A model generated the notes under the pieces. It was not told where the DNA came from. It ran no database searches and worked only from the letters and a program-made list of their open reading frames with translations. The position numbers were made by a program, and so were the translations under genes. From assembly GCA_001485605.1 (NCBI GenBank), contig FAON01000012.1, forward strand, positions 298,501-362,500: a stretch of DNA of 64,000 nucleotides, written 5' to 3'. Origin of the DNA: Candidatus Kryptobacter tengchongensis (GTDB taxonomy: Bacteria > Bacteroidota > Ignavibacteria > Kryptoniales > Kryptoniaceae). Positions 36,159 to 44,249 of this stretch are shown here, in pieces. Each line of letters opens with the position of its first letter. Position 1 is the first letter of the stretch.

Positions 36159-36967
36159 AAATGAGATACGAGAGAATAAAATCAAAGATTGACAAAATAA
36201 TCTCTGGGAAAATCTTTTTACGGAAATTTTTTTATGGCATCCTTAACATATTTCTTCTTCGTGCTTGGTATGTGAAAAGGGAGGTGAAAAATTTTTTCAA
36301 TTCAAGAAATGATAAAATCAACGTTCTTGATGCTGGATGTGGTTTTGGACAATATTCGTATCTTATAGCGAAAAGATTTAAAAATTCGGAAGTTATTGGG
36401 GTTGATATAAATGAAAATAGAATCAAAGATTGTGAAGATTTTGCCAGGGCAGTTAAAATTGAAAACTTGAGATTTGAAATCGCCGACCTTACAAAGTTAA
36501 ATTTTTCAGATAAGTTTGATCTCATTCTTGCTATTGATGTGATGGAACATATTAAAAATGATGAAACAGTTTTTGAAAATTTTTACAAAGCCATGAGAAA
36601 AAATGGATTGTTGATAATAAGCACGCCGTCAAATCTTGGAGGGTCGGATGTTCATTCAGATGAAGAGGAAAGTTTTATTGAAGAACATGTCAGAAGTGGA
36701 TATGGAGCAGATGAAATTAAATCTAAACTTGAAAAGGCGGGATTTAAAAATATAACCCTGAAATACAGTTATGGAAGATGGGGGAATTTATCGTGGAAAC
36801 TTATGGTGAAAATTCCAATCCTTTTGCTTGGGAAAAGTTTTATTTTTGTCGTGCTTCTTCCTTTGTATTATCTCGTAATTTCTGGTGTGGGATTTTTTCT
36901 GATGTGGCTTGATACAAAGGTTGAAAATAGGAAGGGGACTGGTTTAATTGTCACTGCGAGAAAATAA
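36155..36967 (+). CDS. SAM-dependent methyltransferase with C-terminal membrane helix
   Basis: A 270-residue class I methyltransferase. VLDAGCGFGQYSYLIAKRF is motif I, VIGVDINENRIKDCEDFA motif II, and LILAIDVMEHIKNDE motif IV. A hydrophobic C-terminal segment (FIFVVLLPLYYLVISGVGFFLMWL) probably anchors it to the membrane, suggesting a lipid or quinone-type substrate, by inference. The start is GTG 36155, overlapping the kinase stop, or ATG 36161. It is convergent with mutL with 2 bases between them. Confidence 0.83.
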   Translation: MKMRYERIKSKIDKIISGKIFLRKFFYGILNIFLLRAWYVKREVKNFFNSRNDKINVLDAGCGFGQYSYLIAKRFKNSEVIGVDINENRIKDCEDFARAVKIENLRFEIADLTKLNFSDKFDLILAIDVMEHIKNDETVFENFYKAMRKNGLLIISTPSNLGGSDVHSDEEESFIEEHVRSGYGADEIKSKLEKAGFKNITLKYSYGRWGNLSWKLMVKIPILLLGKSFIFVVLLPLYYLVISGVGFFLMWLDTKVENRKGTGLIVTARK

Positions 36968-36969
36968 AT

Positions 36970-38799
36970 TTATATCCTTCCAAATTTTCTGTCAAGCTCT
37001 TCAATTGGAATTTTAACTATTATCGGTCTCCCGTGTGGGCACACATATGGATTTCGTGTAAGGAAGAGTTGATCAATGAGAACTTGGATTTCTTCTGGGG
37101 TCAATTTATCTCCTGCTTTGATCGCTGTTTTGCAAGCGAACGCTTTTGCAAGATTTTCACGAACACTTAAATTTGGTTCGGCATTTGAATTTTCTCTGTA
37201 AAGTTCAATTATCTCCAGAAAAATTTTTTTCTCCGAGCCCTGTTTGACTTCTGGTGGAACTCCGTAAAGTATTATTGTACTTTTTCCGAAAATTCGCAGG
37301 TCAAATCCCAAACTTTCAAGATGCTCTTTAATTTCTTTAACAACTGCCATGTCTGCTGGCGTGACTTCAATTGTTTGAGGAAAGAGAAGTTGTTGCGTGA
37401 ATGGGGATCTTGAATTTAAACTGTCAAGCGCCCTTTCGTAAAGAATTCTCTCATGAGCGACATGCTGATCAATTATCATTATCCCAGTTTTAATTTGGGC
37501 AATTATATATTTGTTATGGATTTGCATAAAGGAGATTCCTTCTTCGCCTCTTTCCTCTACTGATTGTGAGATTGCAGATTGAATTTCTTGAGAAATTTTT
37601 TCAACCTTTTTGATATCTTCCTTCGCTTGAATTGCAGTCATTGCTTCTGGAAAAGAAGAAGTTAAAAATTCAAGTGAATATTGTTGCTCTTTTTGAATTT
37701 TCTCTTTAATTGGTTCGGTTAAGTTTATTAACTTTTGTTTTATCTCTTCAATTTCCGAAGGTGGATGGAGTTTAATTCCGCCAGATGGCTCAATTTCAAT
37801 TTCAGGGATTAAATTGAACTTTGATAGCGAGTGTTTCACAACTGCACGAACAAAGTTGTAAATTCCTTGTTCATCGTCAAATTTAACCTCAAGTTTTGAT
37901 GGGTGGACATTTATATCAACATGCCTTGGGTCAATCAGGATCATCAAAATAAATGACGGGAAATTCCCTTTATCAATGAGATGCTCGTAGGCATTGTAGA
38001 CTGCGTGATTTATGGAGCGATTTATTATATATCTTCTGTTAAGAAAGATAAATTGATCAGCTTTTGTCTTTCTTGAAAATTCTGGTTTGCTTATGAATCC
38101 ATATATGCTTACATATTCAGTTTTCTCGTCTACAGGGATTAGAGTTTTAAAAAATTCATCGCCAAAAATTTGTTTTATTCTTGTTTCAAAATCAGTTGCT
38201 TCAAATTTTGAGATTAATTCGTCATCGCTTATGAGTTCAAAGGATATTTCGGGATAGGCTATAGCGAACCTTATGAAAGCCTCATAAGCATGTTTGAATT
38301 CTGTGTAATTGCTTTTTAAAAAGTTTCTCCTTGCTGGGGTATTGAAGAAAAGATTTTTAACCGCAATTGATGTTCCAATTGGATGCGATGTTTTTGAAAT
38401 CTCAATTATTTTTCCGCCTTCTATCTTAACAAGCGTTGCAAGTTCATCTTCTTGTGTTCTTGTTTTCATTTCAACCTGGGCAACAGCTGCGATTGATGCA
38501 AGGGCTTCTCCCCTGAAGCCAAGCGTTCGTATGTTTTCAAGGTCTTCATATGTTTCAATTTTGCTTGTTGCGTGTCTTTCAAAGGCAATAACTGCATCGT
38601 CCTCGCTCATCCCGCAACCATCATCAATCACTTGAACAAGTGCTTTCCCAGCGTCTTTTAAAATTACGGTTATATTTTTTGCTCCTGCATCAATTGAGTT
38701 TTCAATCAATTCTTTAACTACGGATTCGGGTCTTTGTATGACTTCACCAGCTGCAATTTTGCTTGCTATTTCTTCAGGTAAAATTTTTATCCTTCCCAT
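36970..38799 (-). CDS. mutL: DNA mismatch repair protein MutL
   Basis: A 609-residue MutL. The N-terminal GHKL ATPase has IASKIAAGEVIQRPESVVKELIENSIDAGA, DDGCGMSEDD and TLGFRGEALASIAAV. The C-terminal dimerisation domain has LLFPQTIEVTPADMAV and ends with the metal-binding CPHGRPIIVKI motif. An endonuclease-type motif of the DQHVAHERILYE kind is present (IMIIDQHVAHERILYERAL), so this MutL probably nicks DNA. The start is set at ATG 38799; a TTG codon 6 bases upstream is less likely. Confidence 0.96.
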   Translation of the reverse strand: MGRIKILPEEIASKIAAGEVIQRPESVVKELIENSIDAGAKNITVILKDAGKALVQVIDDGCGMSEDDAVIAFERHATSKIETYEDLENIRTLGFRGEALASIAAVAQVEMKTRTQEDELATLVKIEGGKIIEISKTSHPIGTSIAVKNLFFNTPARRNFLKSNYTEFKHAYEAFIRFAIAYPEISFELISDDELISKFEATDFETRIKQIFGDEFFKTLIPVDEKTEYVSIYGFISKPEFSRKTKADQFIFLNRRYIINRSINHAVYNAYEHLIDKGNFPSFILMILIDPRHVDINVHPSKLEVKFDDEQGIYNFVRAVVKHSLSKFNLIPEIEIEPSGGIKLHPPSEIEEIKQKLINLTEPIKEKIQKEQQYSLEFLTSSFPEAMTAIQAKEDIKKVEKISQEIQSAISQSVEERGEEGISFMQIHNKYIIAQIKTGIMIIDQHVAHERILYERALDSLNSRSPFTQQLLFPQTIEVTPADMAVVKEIKEHLESLGFDLRIFGKSTIILYGVPPEVKQGSEKKIFLEIIELYRENSNAEPNLSVRENLAKAFACKTAIKAGDKLTPEEIQVLIDQLFLTRNPYVCPHGRPIIVKIPIEELDRKFGRI

Positions 38800-38872
38800 T
38801 TTCAAGTATTATAGAAGTTTTCAATTCTTGCCATCCAAAAAAGATGAAACAATTCATCATGAATCTTTTACC

Positions 38873-39091
38873 TTACAGTGTTCCTGATAACACAAGATAA
38901 AGATAAAAGACAATCCCGACAATTATTAGCCACCAAAGCAATGATCTTTTCTTTCTTTCGGAGATACCGATTCTCTGGATTTTTAAGCTCCTTCTCAAAC
39001 GTTCCTTCCTTTTGAGCTCCTCATCTTTTTCAGGTTTGTAATACCTCGGGATGTACTCAAAGCGTAGATGTTGTGGTCTTTTGAAAAGCAT
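38873..39091 (-). CDS. Small single-pass membrane protein
   Basis: A 72-residue protein with a highly basic N-terminal half (LRFEYIPRYYKPEKDEELKRKERLRRSLK) and a C-terminal helix (SLLWWLIIVGIVFYLYLVLSG). The shape is that of a small membrane protein with a cytoplasmic basic tail. No family is recognised. It starts 5 bases after the dipeptide epimerase stop and is probably co-transcribed with that gene. Confidence 0.6.
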   Translation of the reverse strand: MLFKRPQHLRFEYIPRYYKPEKDEELKRKERLRRSLKIQRIGISERKKRSLLWWLIIVGIVFYLYLVLSGTL

Positions 39092-39096
39092 AGTTT

Positions 39097-40113
39097 TTAA
39101 ATTAATTTTTTTACGCCAAGTCCTGGCTCATCTGGAAGAATTAACTTTCCACCTTTAACTTTAACTCCTTCAAATGGATCGTTTGTTATCAAAAGATTTC
39201 CATCAAGGTCTGCAAAATCAACAAGTGGTGAAATTTGGGCTCCTGCGGTTATCCCAACAGATGATTCAATCATACAACCAATCATAATTTTCATATTCAT
39301 TGCTCTTGCGGTGTTTATCATTTTTATTGCTTCTCTTATACCCGTGGATTTCATAAGCTTTATATTAATTCCATCATATGCCTTTCCTAAAGTTGGAACA
39401 TCATAAAGGCGAATACAGTTCTCATCTGCGATTATTGGAATATCAACTTTATCTCTAAGCCATGCAACTGAGTCAAGATCATTGGCAGGCATTGGTTGTT
39501 CAACAAGTTCAACTCCTTCATCTTGAAGCCATTTGATTTTTTCAAGTGCAAGTTCTTTGGTTTTCCATCCTTCGTTTGCGTCAACCCTGATTAATTTATC
39601 TGTGATCTTTCGTATCGTTCTGATTATCTCTTCGTCGTTCTCAAGTCCAAGCTTAACTTTCAAAATAGGATATTCTTCAGCTTCTCTGACCTTTCGTTCA
39701 ATAACATTTGGCTCGTCTATGCCGATTGTGAACGAGGTGATTGGAGTTTTTTCTTTATTGAGTCCGAAAAGTTTGTAAATGGGGATTTTAAGCAATTTTC
39801 CGATAAGATCGTGCAAGGCGATATCAATCCCGGCTTTTGCAGATGTATTTCCCGGCTCAATTGAATCAATATAGTTTAAAATTTCCTCAAGATTAAATGG
39901 ATCATTAAACTTTGATAGATCAACTTTATTTAAAAAGTTTTGCACTGTTTCAATGGTTTCGCCATATCTTTGTGATGGGGATGCTTCGCCATAACCAATT
40001 ACGCCGTCGTGTTCAACTTCAATAAGCACAACCCAATTTGATGTTCTTACACCTCGTGTGATCTTGAAAGGGTGCTTAAGTTTAAGTTCAAATGTGCGAT
40101 ATTTTAAAAGCAT
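39097..40113 (-). CDS. L-Ala-D/L-Glu (dipeptide) epimerase, enolase superfamily
   Basis: A 338-residue enolase-superfamily enzyme. The catalytic set is visible: the KxK motif in ILKVKLG, metal ligands in RVDANEGW, VEQPMPANDLD and IPIIADENC, and the second lysine in GINIKLMKSTGI, followed by MIGCMIESSVGI. This pattern is that of dipeptide epimerases (YkfB/YcjG group), which recycle murein peptides. Substrate specificity within the group cannot be read from sequence alone. The lytic transglycosylase far upstream is functionally consistent but not linked. Confidence 0.87.
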   Translation of the reverse strand: MLLKYRTFELKLKHPFKITRGVRTSNWVVLIEVEHDGVIGYGEASPSQRYGETIETVQNFLNKVDLSKFNDPFNLEEILNYIDSIEPGNTSAKAGIDIALHDLIGKLLKIPIYKLFGLNKEKTPITSFTIGIDEPNVIERKVREAEEYPILKVKLGLENDEEIIRTIRKITDKLIRVDANEGWKTKELALEKIKWLQDEGVELVEQPMPANDLDSVAWLRDKVDIPIIADENCIRLYDVPTLGKAYDGINIKLMKSTGIREAIKMINTARAMNMKIMIGCMIESSVGITAGAQISPLVDFADLDGNLLITNDPFEGVKVKGGKLILPDEPGLGVKKLI

Positions 40114-40127
40114 TTCCGATTGTTTTT

Positions 40128-40949
40128 TTATTTTAAAAGTGTTAAAATTGCAACTGTAATTAAAAGCAATGCAAAAAGTTTTTTTAGAAGTTTTGACTTT
40201 GTCCTATAAGATGCGTGAGCCCCAAGTCGGCTTGTAAGAATTGAACCAATTATAATAGGAATCCCGGCTGTATAATCAACAAAGCCAAGCGTTCCGAGAG
40301 CTTCAAGTTCGGGTTTCCCAAGTCCGTTGATTACATAACCAAGTGTTCCAAAAGTTGATGTTAAAATTATGATTGAGCTTGATGTTCCGATTGCTCTTTT
40401 TATTGGGACTTTCATAAGATGGTTCATCACAGGGACAAGTAAAATTCCGCCTCCCACGCCTGCAAATATAGAAACTATCCCGGTGATGAAACCCCAAAAG
40501 ATAGCGGAAAACGGAGAGGCATCGCTTTTATAATTTGTCAGATCGTCTATATCAACTTCTGAGTTTCCAGCCAAAAGCATTCTTAATCCAGCAAAAATTA
40601 TAACAGCGATGATGAATGTCTTTATGAAATTTCCAGAAACAACAGATGCAATTTTACTTCCGACAAGAGCTGATATAATTGAGGCAAGCCCCATAGTAAA
40701 TGTTAATTTCCACTCAATGTTTTTATTTTCATACTGCTTTATCGTACTTGAAATTGATGTGAAAATTATCGTGAATAAACTTGTAGCAACAGCAATTTTG
40801 GGGGTTAAGTCAGCTGGAATTCCAGTTCCCGAGTAATAATACATCAGGATTAAAACGAGGATTACACCACCTCCGATTCCGAAAAATCCTGCTAGGAAAC
40901 CGGCAAAAAGTCCAGAAGCAAGGAGAAATAAAATTTTCCAGAATATCAT
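40128..40949 (-). CDS. TSUP family (TauE/SafE) membrane transporter
   Basis: A 273-residue protein with about eight helices. GLFAGFLAGFFGIGGGVILVLIL and the repeated half GFITGIVSIFAGVGGGILLVPVMNH are the paired TauE/SafE signatures. The family exports or imports sulfite, sulfoacetate and similar compounds; the substrate here is not known. It overlaps the S41 protease gene upstream by 4 bases. Confidence 0.88.
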   Translation of the reverse strand: MIFWKILFLLASGLFAGFLAGFFGIGGGVILVLILMYYYSGTGIPADLTPKIAVATSLFTIIFTSISSTIKQYENKNIEWKLTFTMGLASIISALVGSKIASVVSGNFIKTFIIAVIIFAGLRMLLAGNSEVDIDDLTNYKSDASPFSAIFWGFITGIVSIFAGVGGGILLVPVMNHLMKVPIKRAIGTSSSIIILTSTFGTLGYVINGLGKPELEALGTLGFVDYTAGIPIIIGSILTSRLGAHASYRTKSKLLKKLFALLLITVAILTLLK

Positions 40950-42601
40950 TTCAGACTTAGGATAGAGTTATATGTTTTTTTCTCTTTTAAAATTGCGATC
41001 GCTGTTTTAACTTGAACATCATTTGAGAGACCCCATGCTATTAGCTCATCTTCATATTTATATCTTGCAAGTATCTCGCGCATAAGTTCTCTTGCTATTT
41101 CATCACGATAAAGATTAAAGTAATCAATTTTTTGAGTTTTTACTTTGTTGAGTGTAAACTCAATTGTTTCAAGGTAGCCATTTTGATATCCTTGCTTTTT
41201 TGCGTATGCAACCGCTTTTTCAAGGTTTATTTCAAAACTATCTCGGAATGCGAAATTATTTTTCTCAACAAACTTTTTGAATTGTTCAAGGATTTGTTCA
41301 TCTATTTTGAAATTTTCCGGCAGTGTTTTATACCTTATGGCGAATAAATTTGCAAATTTGAAAAACAATCTTTTCTGAGCGAGGGATTCAACGAAATCGC
41401 TTCGTTTTGTTTCGGGAACAACTGTATCTGGCATTATTCCACCTTGAGCGTAGACGATCCGACCATTTTTAGTTTTGTAAACCTTTTGCTCCGAGTCGGG
41501 TTTTGAAATGAAAACGCCATCAGGTTTATGGAAATAGTCAATTTCCTGGATACAGCGACCACTCGGGGTGTAATACTTAGCAGTTGTTATCTTGAGGAAG
41601 GTATTATAGGAAAGATAGCTTATTGTCTGGACGAGACCTTTTCCAAATGTTTTTGTCCCTATGATCACGCCTCTATCAAGGTCTTGAATTGCTCCAGCAA
41701 CTATTTCGCTTGCACTTGCGCTTGAGTTGTTAACTATGACACAGAGGGGGATATCTGGAAGAATGGGTTTTTCATTTGAGTAGTAGTTTCTCAAGGCATC
41801 AGGTTTGCGACCTCGGGTTGAAACTATCAAACTTCCCTCTGGAACAAACTTTTCAACAACATCAACCGCAGCGTCAAGCAATCCCCCGGGGTTATCACGA
41901 AGATCAAGTATTAATCCTTTTATCTCGCCTCTTGTCTGTAAATTTTTTATTGCTTTTCTCAATTCCTCACCTGCGTTTCTTGAGAAGCGCTCAAGTTTTA
42001 TATACGCAATTCCATCGTCAATGAAATCATAATAAGTTATGTTCTTGACTTCAATTTCGGCTCTCGTTATTTCAAATGTAAGTATATTTTCAAATCCTTC
42101 CCTTGAAATTTTAAGTTTTATTGGCGTTCCAGGTTTTCCAATCATATAGGTTCTAACTTCGTCAAGTGATTTATCTTTTGTGGGTATATCATCAATTTCA
42201 ATGATGACATCGCCAACTTTTATCCCAGCCATATCAGCAGGGTAGCTTTTTAAAACTTTGGTTATAACGATTTGGTCATCAAATTTTGATATTGATACGC
42301 CAATTCCTCCATATTTTCCTGTTGTTAGGGCGTCAACATCTTCTCTGTGTTTTTCATCTATGAAGACGGTGTAAGGGTCAAGTTCACTTAACATTCCCTT
42401 TATTCCTGCCCTCATAAATTTTTCAGGATCAACTTCATCAACATAGTTTAAGAGCACCTCTTTATAAATTTTTCCGAAGATATCAATGCTTTTGTCTATC
42501 TTGAAAAATATATCATCTTTTTGCGACTGAAAAAGTTCAAATCTTACAAATAAAGTTAGCACAAGAAGCCCGAAGCCAAAGAAAAAAATTTTTCTCTTCA
42601 T
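40946..42601 (-). CDS. C-terminal processing protease, S41 family
   Basis: A 551-residue exported protease. After an N-terminal membrane/signal segment (KIFFFGFGLLVLTLFVRF) there is a PDZ domain (VIEIDDIPTKDKSLDEVRTYMIGKPG) and the S41 catalytic core: LDLRDNPGGLLDAAVDV, the nucleophile in VNNSSASASEIVAGAIQD and the lysine in IIGTKTFGKGLVQT. A long C-terminal helical part follows. It probably trims or degrades periplasmic proteins. It overlaps tmk upstream by 4 bases. Confidence 0.93.
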   Translation of the reverse strand: MKRKIFFFGFGLLVLTLFVRFELFQSQKDDIFFKIDKSIDIFGKIYKEVLLNYVDEVDPEKFMRAGIKGMLSELDPYTVFIDEKHREDVDALTTGKYGGIGVSISKFDDQIVITKVLKSYPADMAGIKVGDVIIEIDDIPTKDKSLDEVRTYMIGKPGTPIKLKISREGFENILTFEITRAEIEVKNITYYDFIDDGIAYIKLERFSRNAGEELRKAIKNLQTRGEIKGLILDLRDNPGGLLDAAVDVVEKFVPEGSLIVSTRGRKPDALRNYYSNEKPILPDIPLCVIVNNSSASASEIVAGAIQDLDRGVIIGTKTFGKGLVQTISYLSYNTFLKITTAKYYTPSGRCIQEIDYFHKPDGVFISKPDSEQKVYKTKNGRIVYAQGGIMPDTVVPETKRSDFVESLAQKRLFFKFANLFAIRYKTLPENFKIDEQILEQFKKFVEKNNFAFRDSFEINLEKAVAYAKKQGYQNGYLETIEFTLNKVKTQKIDYFNLYRDEIARELMREILARYKYEDELIAWGLSNDVQVKTAIAILKEKKTYNSILSLK

Positions 42602-43221
42602 TTTGCCTTCATTTTTAATTTTTCAAAAACAATATACCAAATTTGTTCGCTTATCTCATCAATTTTTTTCATTCCATCTATAATGATGAATCTATCGCTT
42701 GATTTCGCAATTTCAAGGTATCCATGCTTCACCCTTTTATAAAACTCAAGACCTGAGTTCTCCATTCGGTCAAGGTCGCCGTATTTTTCTTTTCTTCTTC
42801 TATAGATTTCTTCAACTGGGATGTCAATTAAAAATGTTAAGTCGGGAACGAGCCCGGATGAGGCAAGCTCATTTATAATTTTAATTTTTTCAATCTCAAT
42901 CCCACGACCATAGCCTTGATAAGCAAGTGTTGAATCATAAAATCTATCACATATAACAATTTTTCCTGAGTTAAGAGATGGGATTATAACTTCTCTTACA
43001 AGTTGGGCACGGCTTGCCGAGAAAAGGAAAAGTTCCGTGATTGGATCCATTTCTTTATTCTGTGAATCAAGCAGTATATTTCGTATAAGCTCGGAGATTC
43101 TCGTTCCCCCGGGCTCTCTGACGAATGTGATGTCAAAACCGGAGTTTTTTAGTTTTTGAATTAAAATTTCTGCTTGTGTTGTTTTACCGCAAAGGTCAAG
43201 CCCTTCAAAAGTTATAAACAT
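42598..43221 (-). CDS. tmk: Thymidylate kinase
   Basis: A 207-residue dTMP kinase. The P loop is FEGLDLCGKTTQ, followed by FVREPGGT, the DR(Y/F) motif in CDRFYDSTLAYQGYG and the lid RRRKEKYGDLDRMEN. It makes dTDP for DNA synthesis. It is the first gene of the tmk-S41-TSUP unit; the oxidoreductase gene ends 19 bases upstream. Confidence 0.95.
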   Translation of the reverse strand: MFITFEGLDLCGKTTQAEILIQKLKNSGFDITFVREPGGTRISELIRNILLDSQNKEMDPITELFLFSASRAQLVREVIIPSLNSGKIVICDRFYDSTLAYQGYGRGIEIEKIKIINELASSGLVPDLTFLIDIPVEEIYRRRKEKYGDLDRMENSGLEFYKRVKHGYLEIAKSSDRFIIIDGMKKIDEISEQIWYIVFEKLKMKAK

Positions 43222-43240
43222 TTTTATTTTTAAAAATTTT

Positions 43241-44245
43241 TTATTGAAGGATTACTTCCTTTCCTCGCTCGGCTGATTTATAAATTGCTTCAACAATTTT
43301 CATCCTATAAAGCGCGTCTTTTGCTGTTGAAATAAGCGGATGAAGTTCACGCACAGCGCCAAGGAAGTGTTTCAGTTCATTTTCATATGATTTCCAATAA
43401 AGTATCTCTGGCTTTTCTGTTTTCTCTGGCACAAGATTTATAAGTTTTCCCTGAATGTCTTTATAAATCCTGAATGGGTTTAATTCGCCTGTTCCTTCGG
43501 TTCCAAATATATGCAGATAGAATATCGGGCTTTCAAATTCATATGACCAGCTCACATCAATAAAAAGTGTCGCTTCATTTTTGAACTTTAAGAGAACAAT
43601 GGCGCTATCCTCAACTGAGCGAGTTTGATGTTTATATGAGATTGAGTTCACGCTTTTAACTTCGGGGTATCCAGCCATCCAAAGTGCGAGGTCAAGTATG
43701 CTAATTCCGAGGTCAAGTATAACTCCGCCTCCGGATTTATCTTTCATTAATACCCACTTTTTATCATTTGGTCTTTTGAACCATCCACCTTTTACATAAA
43801 AAATTGACCCAAGTTCCCCTTGCTCAATAAAGCCCTTCATCAACATACAATCAGGTCTAAACCTTAAGTTCATTCCGACCATCACCTTGCGATTGGTTTC
43901 TTCAATAGCTTTCACAACTGCTACGGTTTCTTTATATGTCCTTGCGAGGGGTCTCTCAACGAATACATCTTTCCCAGCGCTAACGCATGCTATTGTCATC
44001 TCAGCATGAAGATTTGTCGGAGTTAAAATTTCAACGGCTTCAATTTCATCAACCTCTTTCAACATTTTTTCATAATCGGTGTAGAAGTAGGGGACATTGT
44101 ATTTTTCGGAAAGCATTTTTGCCTTTGCCTTATCAGCATCGCACATAGCAACAATTTTAACATTTTCAAGTTTTGAAAGTATTGGTAGATGAACTGCTTG
44201 AGCTATACCACCGAGCCCAATTATGCCAAGTTTAACCTTTTCCAT
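43241..44245 (-). CDS. Gfo/Idh/MocA family oxidoreductase
   Basis: A 334-residue NAD(P)-dependent oxidoreductase. The Rossmann start is KLGIIGLGGIAQAVHLPIL, followed by DKAKAKMLSEKYNVPYF, EILTPTNLHAEMTIACVSAGKDVFVERPLA (catalytic-region motif, with Arg where Lys is common in EKP) and the C-terminal substrate domain with GGVILDLGISILDLALWMAG. The EKP lysine is replaced by Arg (ERP), so catalysis may differ from the dehydrogenase norm. The substrate is probably a sugar or cyclitol but is not identified. Confidence 0.88.
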   Translation of the reverse strand: MEKVKLGIIGLGGIAQAVHLPILSKLENVKIVAMCDADKAKAKMLSEKYNVPYFYTDYEKMLKEVDEIEAVEILTPTNLHAEMTIACVSAGKDVFVERPLARTYKETVAVVKAIEETNRKVMVGMNLRFRPDCMLMKGFIEQGELGSIFYVKGGWFKRPNDKKWVLMKDKSGGGVILDLGISILDLALWMAGYPEVKSVNSISYKHQTRSVEDSAIVLLKFKNEATLFIDVSWSYEFESPIFYLHIFGTEGTGELNPFRIYKDIQGKLINLVPEKTEKPEILYWKSYENELKHFLGAVRELHPLISTAKDALYRMKIVEAIYKSAERGKEVILQ

Positions 44246-44249
44246 ATTT

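Noticed and set aside
38806..38872. Possible terminator hairpin between the small membrane protein and mutL
   Set aside because: Only short A/T stems (such as AAAGAT/ATCTTT) can form and no T run follows them.
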